Shown piece after piece: positions 26,600 through 34,941 of a DNA stretch of 36,548 nt (position 1 is the first letter of the stretch; each line of letters begins with the position of its first letter). Origin of the DNA: Actinomycetota bacterium (GTDB taxonomy: Bacteria; Actinomycetota; UBA4738; HRBIN12); assembly GCA_005885035.1 (NCBI GenBank), contig VAXZ01000111.1, positions 65,603 through 102,150 on the forward strand, read 5' to 3'. The notes beneath the pieces were generated by a model. The model had not been told where the DNA came from. It searched no databases and saw only the letters and a program-made list of their open reading frames with translations. The position numbers were made by a program, and so were the translations under genes.

Positions 26600-27424
26600 T
26601 CATGCTCCTCCGGCACGACCGAGCCGGCGGATCGCTCCCTCGAGCAGTTCCGCAAGGTGCAGGCCGCTGCCGGGCTCGTACCGGGCGGTGCCGACCGACA
26701 GCTTGAGGGCGCGCGGTCGATCGCGCCGGGCATCGTGCACGGCCATCGCCTCCACCAGGCGTGACAGGACGGTGGTCTCGGCGCCCTCCGCCTCACCGGT
26801 CAGCAGGATGCAGAACGTGTCGGGTGCGATCCTTCCCGGGACGTCGGAATCGCGGACGGAATCCAGCACCACTCCGGCGGCGTCGCGGGCGAGCTCGTCG
26901 GCCGCCTCCCTGCCGAGCGCAGCCTGGAGCGAGTCGTGCTCCTCGACCCGAACGAAGACGAAGACGACCGGGTTGCCCGCGCGATCGGCCATCCGCAGAT
27001 GATGCTCGGCGATGGGTGCGAACCCGCGGAGGGTGGGGAGCGACGTCACCTCGTCGTTCGCCGCGAGCTCGCGCCGCATGCGCCGGGTGGCGACCGCGTA
27101 CCGGATCGAGCGCGGCAGGAGCGGTCCGAGCAACTCGTCTCGCACGAGGTGGTCTTCCACACCCGCATGCATCGCGACTGCGCCGTCAGCCCTGCGGTCC
27201 GCCTGCGTGACGACGACCACCGCAGCGTCGGGCTCCACCGTGCGGACGCGACGGACGGCCTCCAAGGGAGCCTCGCTCTCGAGGGCGATCACGACGGCGT
27301 CGACGCCGGTCGGTGTTTCGATCACCGGAACGCGCTGAACGGCGAACCCATCCTCACGGGCGAGCGCGGCCACTTCGGCGTCGTCGAGACCGACGACGAG
27401 CACGCTCACCGGTTCCGTCAGCAT
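26600..27424 (-). CDS. Receiver-like plus degenerate GGDEF-domain protein
   Basis: ATG 27424: EPVSVLVVGLDDAEVAALARE... then EVTSLPTLRGFAPIAEHHLRMADRAGNPVVFVFVRVEEH...VPGRIAPDTFCILLTGE; APDTF occupies the GGDEF position. Confidence 0.7.
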   Translation of the reverse strand: MLTEPVSVLVVGLDDAEVAALAREDGFAVQRVPVIETPTGVDAVVIALESEAPLEAVRRVRTVEPDAAVVVVTQADRRADGAVAMHAGVEDHLVRDELLGPLLPRSIRYAVATRRMRRELAANDEVTSLPTLRGFAPIAEHHLRMADRAGNPVVFVFVRVEEHDSLQAALGREAADELARDAAGVVLDSVRDSDVPGRIAPDTFCILLTGEAEGAETTVLSRLVEAMAVHDARRDRPRALKLSVGTARYEPGSGLHLAELLEGAIRRLGRAGGA

Positions 27425-27500
27425 CTCCCCCGTCCCTCTCCGGTGGTCGTCGCGGAAGGCGCCGCGCATCATCGCACATCGGTAGGGCCGGCCACCGCCC

Positions 27501-27565
27501 CGAGCGCACCACTCGAGAGCGCCGGCCGAGAGCACCCGCCGAGAGCGGCGGCCGAGGGCGCGGCG
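27501..27565. repeat. Five imperfect 13-bp tandem repeats
   Basis: CGAGCGCACCACT / CGAGAGCGCCGGC / CGAGAGCACCCGC / CGAGAGCGGCGGC / CGAGGGCGCGGCG. Confidence 0.75.
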
Positions 27566-27626
27566 ACCGCCACAACCTCGCCACGGGAACGACACAGGGT
27601 GGCGGCCGCCGCGCCCTCGGCCGCCG
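27546..27626. promoter_or_regulatory. Long inverted repeat (28-bp arms, 27/28 pairing, 25-nt loop) in the leader of the LCP gene
   Basis: CGGCGGCCGAGGGCGCGGCGACCGCCAC (27546-27573) and GTGGCGGCCGCCGCGCCCTCGGCCGCCG (27599-27626). Confidence 0.75.
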
Positions 27627-27642
27627 ATACGCTAGGAAGCAC

Positions 27643-29085
27643 ATGGTGGATCCCGCTCCCGCCGCCAGGCGGCTGATCCGTGTCGCGATCGCCGTTTCCG
27701 CGTCGCTCTCCCTGGTCCTCGGCGTCGTCGGAGCGGCCAGCGCGGTCCGATGGGTGCAGCTGCGGGACGTCGGCATCGACCAAGGCTCGTTCAGCCCGGC
27801 GGTCCCTTCCGGCTCGTCGGCCCCGCCCACCGGCAGATGCTCGGAACACGTGTGCAACTACCTCCTCCTGGGCTCGGACTCGCGGGCCGGGCTGCCGATC
27901 GACGAGCAACACCAGTTCGGCACCAACAAGGACATCGGCGGCACGATCAGAACCGACACGATCATGCTCGTGCACACCGATCCGGCGCTCGAGAAGGCGA
28001 TCGTCCTTTCGTTCCCTCGCGACCTCTGGGTCGACATCCCCGGGCACGGCTGGAACAAGATCAACGCCGCGTTCGAGGGAGGTCTGCAGGGCGGTGGTCC
28101 GCAGCTCATGGCGAACACCGTCGCGAACCTGACCGGTCTGCCGGTCGACCACTACCTGTACGTGGACCTGGCCGGTTTCCAGCACGTGGTTGACACGCTC
28201 GGTGGCGTCGAGCTGTGCATCCCGCAATACGAGGTGAACACTCCCGGCTGGTTGATGCAGCACACGGGTGGAGGCGGCGAAACGAAGATCTACTACGGCG
28301 AGGTCGGCCACGTCGCCGACCCGAATACCGGCTTGGACGTCGTCCCGGGTTGCCACCATCTCGACGGCTACCAGTCGCTGGCCTACGTCCGGACGCGGAG
28401 CCTCCCCTGCGACGCGATCCCTGATTTCTCGCGGATCGGACGGCAGCAGCAGTTCATCCGGGCGGTGATCAACCAGATGCTCCGGCCGGCCGAGCTCGCG
28501 AAGGCACCCACCCTCGTCCAACCCGTGCTCGCGAACCTTCACCGCGATCGAGGGTTCCTGCCCGGTGATCTGGTGTACCTCGTCGGGCAGCTCCGCGGTC
28601 TCACGACGGGCAACGTCGAGTTCCGCACCGTGCCCGGTTCTGCGGGGATGGAGGGGACGCAGTCGGTCGTCCTCATGGACCCCGCCGCGCGACAGATCTT
28701 CGCCGCGATCCGTGACGGCAAGCAACTCGGGTCGCTCGGGACGCAGCTGGTCAACACGCCGCCCTCCGAGGCCAACACGACCGTGGAGGTCATCGACCAC
28801 GGTGCCGGGACTGCGGCGGACGACGTCGAGACGCTCCTCGCGAACTCGGGGTTCGACGTGTCGCCCGGGATCGTGAACGGTCCGGTGCCCGCGGGCGTCA
28901 CGCGGTCGGCGATCGTCTTCGCTCCGGGCCAGGATGCCTACGCCAACGTCGTCGGCGGCTACTTCCCGAGCCTTCCGCTCATCCAGTCGTCGAAGCTGCA
29001 GGGTCCCACCGTCGAGGTCGTGGTCACCGCGACGTACCACGCGGCACCGCCCACATCCGCCAGCACCTGCCCCGCTCCCGGATAG
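27643..29085 (+). CDS. LytR-CpsA-Psr (LCP) family protein with LytR_C-like C-terminal domain
   Basis: N-terminal TM; NYLLLGSDSRAGLP, GGTIRTDTIMLVHTDPALEKAIVLSFPRDLWVDIPGHGWNKINAAFEGG; C-terminal TTVEVIDHGAGTAADDVETLLANSGFDV. ATG 27643 preceded by aggaag. Confidence 0.9.
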   Translation: MVDPAPAARRLIRVAIAVSASLSLVLGVVGAASAVRWVQLRDVGIDQGSFSPAVPSGSSAPPTGRCSEHVCNYLLLGSDSRAGLPIDEQHQFGTNKDIGGTIRTDTIMLVHTDPALEKAIVLSFPRDLWVDIPGHGWNKINAAFEGGLQGGGPQLMANTVANLTGLPVDHYLYVDLAGFQHVVDTLGGVELCIPQYEVNTPGWLMQHTGGGGETKIYYGEVGHVADPNTGLDVVPGCHHLDGYQSLAYVRTRSLPCDAIPDFSRIGRQQQFIRAVINQMLRPAELAKAPTLVQPVLANLHRDRGFLPGDLVYLVGQLRGLTTGNVEFRTVPGSAGMEGTQSVVLMDPAARQIFAAIRDGKQLGSLGTQLVNTPPSEANTTVEVIDHGAGTAADDVETLLANSGFDVSPGIVNGPVPAGVTRSAIVFAPGQDAYANVVGGYFPSLPLIQSSKLQGPTVEVVVTATYHAAPPTSASTCPAPG

Positions 29086-29130
29086 CCCTCCGTCGCACGT
29101 GCGCCGCTCGGCGTGGGCTAGCCTTCGCCC

Positions 29131-30291
29131 GTGCGTGTCGTGGTCGACGCGAGATCCGCGGTCGATCCCCGCCGGACGGGGGTCGGGCAGTACACGCGGG
29201 CGGTGCTGCGCGCCCTGCCGCCCGCCGATCCCGACGCACGGTTCGTCGCGTGGTACCTCGATGTCCGCGGGATCGGGACACGACCTCGCCGCTTCGTCGG
29301 CTGGGCTCCGAACCTCTCCGAGCGGGCGTCGCGGCTGCCGACGCGACTCTACGGCCCGTTCAGTTCCCGGACGGGTCTCCCGAGACTCGAGTGGCTGGCG
29401 GGAACGTCCGACGTGGTCCTCGCGACGAACTTCATCCCCCCGCCCACATCTGCGCCGCGCGTCGTCATGGTCGTGCACGACCTGACGTTCGAGGTGATGC
29501 CGGAGACCGCCCCGCATAACGACATCCGGTGGCGGCGAGCGTTCGAGCGGTCCCTCGACCGCGCCGCGGCCGTGATCGTCCCGAGCGAAGCAACGAGGAA
29601 CGACCTCGACCGGTTCTACGGGACCGATGCTCGACGCGTGCACGTGATCCACCACGGCACCGACGCCGAGGCGTTCTCCCCGGCGATCCCCCCCCAGGTC
29701 GAACAGGTCCGCCACCGGTTCGGGATCAAGGGTCCGTACATCATCTTCCTGGGGGGTCTTGAACCACGGAAGAACCTCGGGTCGCTGGTACGAGCATTCG
29801 GCATGATCGAGGACCGGCGCAGCTCGTTGGTGCTCGCCGGAGGAACGGTCACCTGGGCGTCGGACTACTCGGAAGCGATCGATCGGGCGATCGCAGCGCT
29901 CCCGACGGACGTCCGTGCTCGGATCGTCCGGACGGGCTACGTGCCCGACGCCGACAGGCGAGCGCTCCTTTCGGGCGCGGAGATGCTCGCGTATCCATCT
30001 CTGTACGAGGGGTTCGGTTTCCCCATCCTCGAGGCATTCGCAGCGAACGTTCCGGTGCTGACGTCCAACCGCTCATCGATGCCGGAGGTCGCAGGGAACG
30101 CCGCGCTGCTCGTCGACCCCGACGATCCAGCCTCGATCGCGAAGGGGCTCGACGAACTGCTCGGCGACGATGACCTGCGGAACGTTCTCCGGGCGTCCGG
30201 CATGGCGAGGGTCGCGTCCTTCACGTGGGAACGTTGCGCGCGCCAGACGGCAACGGTGCTGGGACAGGCATACGCGTCGATCGGGGGGTAG
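29131..30291 (+). CDS. GT4-type glycosyltransferase
   Basis: DARSAVDPRRTGVGQYTRAVLRAL...IIFLGGLEPRKNLGSLVRAF...AYPSLYEGFGFPILEAFAANVPVLTSNRSSMPEVAGNAALLVDPDD. Confidence 0.9.
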   Translation: MRVVVDARSAVDPRRTGVGQYTRAVLRALPPADPDARFVAWYLDVRGIGTRPRRFVGWAPNLSERASRLPTRLYGPFSSRTGLPRLEWLAGTSDVVLATNFIPPPTSAPRVVMVVHDLTFEVMPETAPHNDIRWRRAFERSLDRAAAVIVPSEATRNDLDRFYGTDARRVHVIHHGTDAEAFSPAIPPQVEQVRHRFGIKGPYIIFLGGLEPRKNLGSLVRAFGMIEDRRSSLVLAGGTVTWASDYSEAIDRAIAALPTDVRARIVRTGYVPDADRRALLSGAEMLAYPSLYEGFGFPILEAFAANVPVLTSNRSSMPEVAGNAALLVDPDDPASIAKGLDELLGDDDLRNVLRASGMARVASFTWERCARQTATVLGQAYASIGG

Positions 30292-30306
30292 GTCCCGAGG
30301 CACGTG

Positions 30307-31062
30307 TCACGGGAGCGTTTCGGTGAAGCTCTGGTACAGGGCCGAGAGGCGCCGGCGGAGGGTCGCTGGCGCGCCGAGGTACCCCGCCCTGGCGCGAGAC
30401 GCGACGTCGTCGTGGAGCTCTTCGGAGGGTGGTCGTTCCGTCCGCCCGAGCAGAGGAAGCCCCGGCCCAACGCGGTCGCGCCAGTATCGCTCGATGAGCT
30501 CGTCCCTCGCCGAGCGGCCGCTGGCCGTGACATCGGGGGTGTCGAACGACGTCCCGAACCGTTGGTTGATCCGCTCGACCCAACCCTCGGATCCGTCGAT
30601 GACGTCCTCCGATCTGCTCACGACGATCCGGTCCCGGTACGCGAGGAGGGGTTCGTAGAAGCGGCGATAGCCGCGCATGGCCTGCCCCACGGTGAGGTCG
30701 GGCTTGATCATCACCAACCTCACGACGGCGTCCTCGGGCGCGCGTATCAGGACCAGAACCGGTATCCCCGCTTGGACGCCGGCGATCACGTTCGCGGGCG
30801 CGTGCGTGTGATGCGCGATCCTGATCGACTTCGACTGAGCCGCCAGGAGCGACGCGAAGGCCAACGAATTGCCCGAACGCGGGTACCCCTCGATCACGAT
30901 GTCGGTCGTCGGGGTGACCACCACACCGTGACCGCGTGCACGGGCCGCTCGAAGCGCGAGCCTCGGGAAGCGCGACGTCATGGTCATCACCTCGTACGCG
31001 GCCCGGCTCGCGAGTGAGCGAGCGGATGGAACGCTCAGGGTCCGCTCACGGACGCCGCTCAT
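30307..31062 (-). CDS. Sulfotransferase-like protein, paralog A
   Basis: DIVIEGYPRSGNSLA (PAPS-binding-like loop), HHTHAPANVIAG, VLVLIRAPEDAV, AMRGYRRFYEPLLAYRD; ATGA overlap with paralog B. Confidence 0.7.
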   Translation of the reverse strand: MSGVRERTLSVPSARSLASRAAYEVMTMTSRFPRLALRAARARGHGVVVTPTTDIVIEGYPRSGNSLAFASLLAAQSKSIRIAHHTHAPANVIAGVQAGIPVLVLIRAPEDAVVRLVMIKPDLTVGQAMRGYRRFYEPLLAYRDRIVVSRSEDVIDGSEGWVERINQRFGTSFDTPDVTASGRSARDELIERYWRDRVGPGLPLLGRTERPPSEELHDDVASRARAGYLGAPATLRRRLSALYQSFTETLP

Positions 31063-31820
31063 GCCCCTCGGCCCGCGATGGCCGCGTACACGGACTGGGC
31101 ACGCCGCCGTCCCCGTGTCAGCCGGGGGTCCCGGAATCGCTCGCGCAGGGCCTGCTTGATCCGCTCGCGCTCGTCCGAGGGCCGCGCGACGATCCGTTCG
31201 AACTCAGCACCCGTTCCGGCCCGCTCCCGGTAGTCGCCGGATATCCGGGCGAAACAGCGCTCCACGTTCTCAGGCGTGTGTCTGAACCGATCGAACGTCG
31301 ACCCGAACCGTTCGTTCACCTGTCGGACCACGAGCCCGAAGTCGGTCGTCACGTCCTCGAACGAGCTCACCACGAAGTCATCGCGGTAACGGAGCAACGG
31401 CGCGTAGAAGCGGACGTAGCCGCGCAGCGCCTGCCGCATGGACAGATGGGGGTGGCGGATGACGAAGGAGATGATCGTCGACTCGGGCTCGCGGACGAGG
31501 ACGAGCGCCGGGATGCATCGACGTGCCGCTTCGATCACCTGTGCGGGAGCATGGACGTGACACGCGACCTGGACCTGCCTTGTTTGTGTTATCTCGACGG
31601 CGACCACCGCGAACGTCATGCCGCTCCGTGGGAACGCTTCGATCACGAGCTCGGTGTCGTCGCCGACCGGGATCCCGTGGCGGCGACGGGCGATGGGAAG
31701 CGCCACACCGGGGTACTTGGCCACCACCGTCTTCGCCTCGAACACGGCTCGTCGGACCACGAGCAGCGGAAGAGACGGGCCCACCCTCCTCGTCGGCAAG
31801 GCGCGCTGGACGTCTTTCAC
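31059..31820 (-). CDS. Sulfotransferase-like protein, paralog B
   Basis: ELVIEAFPRSGMTFA, CHVHAPAQVIEA, ALVLVREPESTI, ALRGYVRFYAPLLRYRD; ATGA overlap with paralog C. Confidence 0.7.
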   Translation of the reverse strand: MKDVQRALPTRRVGPSLPLLVVRRAVFEAKTVVAKYPGVALPIARRRHGIPVGDDTELVIEAFPRSGMTFAVVAVEITQTRQVQVACHVHAPAQVIEAARRCIPALVLVREPESTIISFVIRHPHLSMRQALRGYVRFYAPLLRYRDDFVVSSFEDVTTDFGLVVRQVNERFGSTFDRFRHTPENVERCFARISGDYRERAGTGAEFERIVARPSDERERIKQALRERFRDPRLTRGRRRAQSVYAAIAGRGA

Positions 31821-32539
31821 GACGGTGATGAGACGAACGCGCCCAGGAGGCGTTCCGCTCGTTCGCGAAGGTCACTGAGGTCTCGGGCGCGGTACTCCTC
31901 ACCGAGCTCCTCCTTCAGGTCCTCACGGATCTTCGAAGGGCGTCCCACCTTGCGCTCGAAGGCCACGCCCGGGGGGAGGCGGGTAGCCCAGTCCGCTTCG
32001 ATCGCTGCGAAGGCCGAGCGCACGTTGTCATCGGTGTGATCGAACTCGAGGAAGCGGGTCCCGAACATGGCATTCACCTTCGCGATCACCTGCCCGAAGT
32101 CGGAGGTCACCTCGCGGAAGGGACCGACGACGACCTGGTCGCGGTAGGGCAGCAGCGCGCTGTAGAAGCGGAGGTATCCTCGCAACGCCTGTCGGACCGA
32201 GAGGTACCCCTTCGCGATCACGAATTCCAACACCGCATCCTCGGGTTCGCGGATGAGCGTTATCGCTGCGACGCGGGCCCGCACAGCAGCGATCACCTGA
32301 GCGGGGGCATGCAGGTGATGCGCGATCCTGACGGGCCGGTCCTGGGCCACGCGGAACGCGTGGACCGCGAAGCTGTTCGCCGACCGTGGGTATCCCTCGA
32401 TGACGATGTCGACGTGTGGATCGAATGGTTCGCCGTGTCCACGGAGCCGTGCGACGGGAAGTGCGAGTGTCGGCGATCGCGCCAGGAGGGTCTTCCCCTC
32501 ATACAGCAGACGGTTCGCAGCGTTCCGGACCGCGGGCAT
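31817..32539 (-). CDS. Sulfotransferase-like protein, paralog C
   Basis: DIVIEGYPRSANSFA, HHLHAPAQVIAA, AITLIREPEDAV, ALRGYLRFYSALLPYRD. Confidence 0.7.
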   Translation of the reverse strand: MPAVRNAANRLLYEGKTLLARSPTLALPVARLRGHGEPFDPHVDIVIEGYPRSANSFAVHAFRVAQDRPVRIAHHLHAPAQVIAAVRARVAAITLIREPEDAVLEFVIAKGYLSVRQALRGYLRFYSALLPYRDQVVVGPFREVTSDFGQVIAKVNAMFGTRFLEFDHTDDNVRSAFAAIEADWATRLPPGVAFERKVGRPSKIREDLKEELGEEYRARDLSDLRERAERLLGAFVSSPS

Positions 32540-32598
32540 CGCGGTGGAACCCTAGCGGCGACCAGCAGCGGCAACAACAGGATGCTCGCGCGCGGACG

Positions 32599-33723
32599 TC
32601 ACGCTTCGTCGATCGCCAACCGATACGCCGCAACCAATCGCCGGGCCGTCTCGTTCGGAGTCAGACCTCGCGTCCGCTCGCGACCGGCTGCGATCAAGCG
32701 CGCGCGGAGCGTGCCGTCGTCGAGCAGTCGCAGCATCGCGTCCGTCCACCCCGCGACGTCGTCGGGATCGACCAAGAGCCCGGCGTCTCCGACGACCTCG
32801 GGGAGCGCGGTGGCGGATGATGCGATGACGGGACAACCGACGGCCATCGCCTCGGCGAGCGGCAGACCGTATCCCTCGTATCGCGAGGGATACACGAGCC
32901 CCACGGCGCCAGCGAGCAGACGGTCGAGCTCACCATCGGAGATCCTCCCCAACCGGCGCACGCGCTCGCCTAGGCCGAGCCGACGGATCGACGTTTCGAC
33001 CTCCGTCTCGCCGTTGCCCGGGACGGCGGTCAGCACCAGCCGCACATCCGGGTCGTCGCCGGCCACGCCGGCGAACGCCTCCAACAGGACCGCGTGATTC
33101 TTGTGCCGGTGGGTCGTCGCGGGATAGACGAAGTACCGCCCCTCCACCGGTGCCGGACCGGAGCTGTTCGCGTGGTCGGGTCCCGGGAACACGGGCGCGC
33201 TCACGACCAGGACGCGGGCCGGATCGAGCCCGAAGCGATCGAGCACCTGCTGCCGAACGTGATCCGAGGGCGTCATCACGACGGCGGCGGCGCGGGCTGA
33301 CGACGGCACTCGGGCGCGGAGGTAGGCGGCATGCGACCGGTTGAGGACCTGACCGCCGGCCATCGAGCGCAGATCGTGGATCGTGAGCGCGCTCGGCCGG
33401 TTCCGGAACCATGGGATCACGTCGTTGGGGTGATGGACCAGCTGAAGGTTCCTGCGCGACGCCTCGCGGGCGAGCCAGGTGGACTCCGTCGCGATCCGCA
33501 GCGCGCGGGAGGAGCCGTCGATCGGCGCCACCGCCGTCGGGTGTCGGGCGGTGAGCTCACCATAGGCGGCCGGGAACCGGCGGTTGCAGAGGACCGTGAC
33601 GTCGACGTCACCGCGTGCATCGTCGGCCAGCGCCCGGAGGAGCCGGATCGCGTACCGCTCGGCGCCACCGGCCGCGCCTGGCAGGAGCCAGAGGAGGTTC
33701 ATCCCGACGCGGATGCGGCTCAC
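32599..33723 (-). CDS. GT4-type glycosyltransferase
   Basis: GMNLLWLLPGAAGGAERYAIRLLRAL...YFVYPATTHRHKNHAVLLEAF...LVYPSRYEGYGLPLAEAMAVGCPVIASSATALPEVVGDAGLLVDPDD; GTG 33723 overlaps the upstream TGA by 4 nt. Confidence 0.9.
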   Translation of the reverse strand: MSRIRVGMNLLWLLPGAAGGAERYAIRLLRALADDARGDVDVTVLCNRRFPAAYGELTARHPTAVAPIDGSSRALRIATESTWLAREASRRNLQLVHHPNDVIPWFRNRPSALTIHDLRSMAGGQVLNRSHAAYLRARVPSSARAAAVVMTPSDHVRQQVLDRFGLDPARVLVVSAPVFPGPDHANSSGPAPVEGRYFVYPATTHRHKNHAVLLEAFAGVAGDDPDVRLVLTAVPGNGETEVETSIRRLGLGERVRRLGRISDGELDRLLAGAVGLVYPSRYEGYGLPLAEAMAVGCPVIASSATALPEVVGDAGLLVDPDDVAGWTDAMLRLLDDGTLRARLIAAGRERTRGLTPNETARRLVAAYRLAIDEA

Positions 33724-34820
33724 CGCGATGCCTCGACCGCTTCCGCGTAGACCGCGACCGCGAGCTCGGCGGACCGGTCCCACGTGAAGGTGGACGCGCG
33801 CGCCCTCGCCGCCGCGCCGAGCGCGGCGGCGAGGGCGCGATCGTCGATCACCCGCTGCAACGCTTCGGCGATCGCGTCGACATCGAGCGGATCCACCAGG
33901 AGCGCGGCGTCGCCCGCGACCTCCTCCGTCGCCGTCCCCGCCGAGGTCACGACGGCAGCGCCGTTGGCCATCGCCTCGAGCACGGGCAGCCCGAACCCCT
34001 CTGCAAGGCTCGGATACACGACCGCCGCCGCCTGGGCGTAGAGAACGTCGAGCTCATCCCGCGGCAGGTAGCCGAGGGTTCTGGCGCGACCGCGCAAACC
34101 ATCGAGCGCGAAGCCGACGTCTTCCCTCCACCCCTTCGGGCCGACCAGGATCAACTCCGTCTCGGCGGCGTCGAGCTCGCGGAACGCTTCGATCACGCGA
34201 TGCAGGTTCTTGCGCGGCTCCACCGTCCCGACGAACAGCACGAAGGGGCGCTCGAGCCGGTATCGCCGGCGGACCCGTTCGCTGAGCTCGGGTCGGGGCG
34301 GCCGCACGCGGACGCCCAGCGGTACCACCCGCAGCCGTTGCGCTTCGATGCCTGCACCCTCACACGCCGCCTTCGTGGCGAGGGAGGGGCACATCACGAG
34401 GCGTGCGTGGCGGCGCGTGAGCTCCAACCCCCTCAAGAGCACCCGTCGCGAGTGCCACGTGTAGTGGTGGGGGTACGTGAGGAACGCGAGGTCGTGAACG
34501 GTCGTCACGAGCGGCGCCTTCGACGGCGGCACGACGTAGCCCGCGTCGTGCACCACGTCGACGCGACCCGTCGCGCGCTCGATGCTCGGCGTCCGGAGCC
34601 ATTGCCAGGACTCGTACAGGGCCCGGCGGGGCAATGGGAACCGACGGATCGGCACGGGGGGAGCGAGCCCGGCGGCGGGTGGCCGCCGGTGCCACGCGGA
34701 GACGCCCACGAGGTCCAACCCGTCGCGGGCGGTCAACGCCCGCAGCAGCTCGACGGTCGCGACCGCGATCCCGCCCGGCACGACGTGCCAGGATTGTTCG
34801 ACCGTGACGCCGACGCGCAT
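33720..34820 (-). CDS. GT4-type glycosyltransferase
   Basis: MRVGVTVEQSWHVVPGGIAVATVELLRAL...FVLFVGTVEPRKNLHRVIEAFREL...VYPSLAEGFGLPVLEAMANGAAVVTSAGTATEEVAGDAALLVDPLD. Confidence 0.9.
   Translation of the reverse strand: MRVGVTVEQSWHVVPGGIAVATVELLRALTARDGLDLVGVSAWHRRPPAAGLAPPVPIRRFPLPRRALYESWQWLRTPSIERATGRVDVVHDAGYVVPPSKAPLVTTVHDLAFLTYPHHYTWHSRRVLLRGLELTRRHARLVMCPSLATKAACEGAGIEAQRLRVVPLGVRVRPPRPELSERVRRRYRLERPFVLFVGTVEPRKNLHRVIEAFRELDAAETELILVGPKGWREDVGFALDGLRGRARTLGYLPRDELDVLYAQAAAVVYPSLAEGFGLPVLEAMANGAAVVTSAGTATEEVAGDAALLVDPLDVDAIAEALQRVIDDRALAAALGAAARARASTFTWDRSAELAVAVYAEAVEASR
33799..33839. repeat. Perfect palindrome: 18-bp arms, 5-nt loop, inside a glycosyltransferase CDS
   Basis: CGCGCCCTCGCCGCCGCG-ccgag-CGCGGCGGCGAGGGCGCG, 18/18 complementary. 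Confidence 0.9.
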
Positions 34821-34941
34821 CCCGGAGGTGCTAGCGGGCACGATCGCATGCGTCTTCCGGCCGGATCACGGTTGGTACTCTAGCGAGCGCCGCCGGGACC
34901 GCTTCTTCCGCGGCGCACGTCTGGTCGAACCAGGAGGTCCG

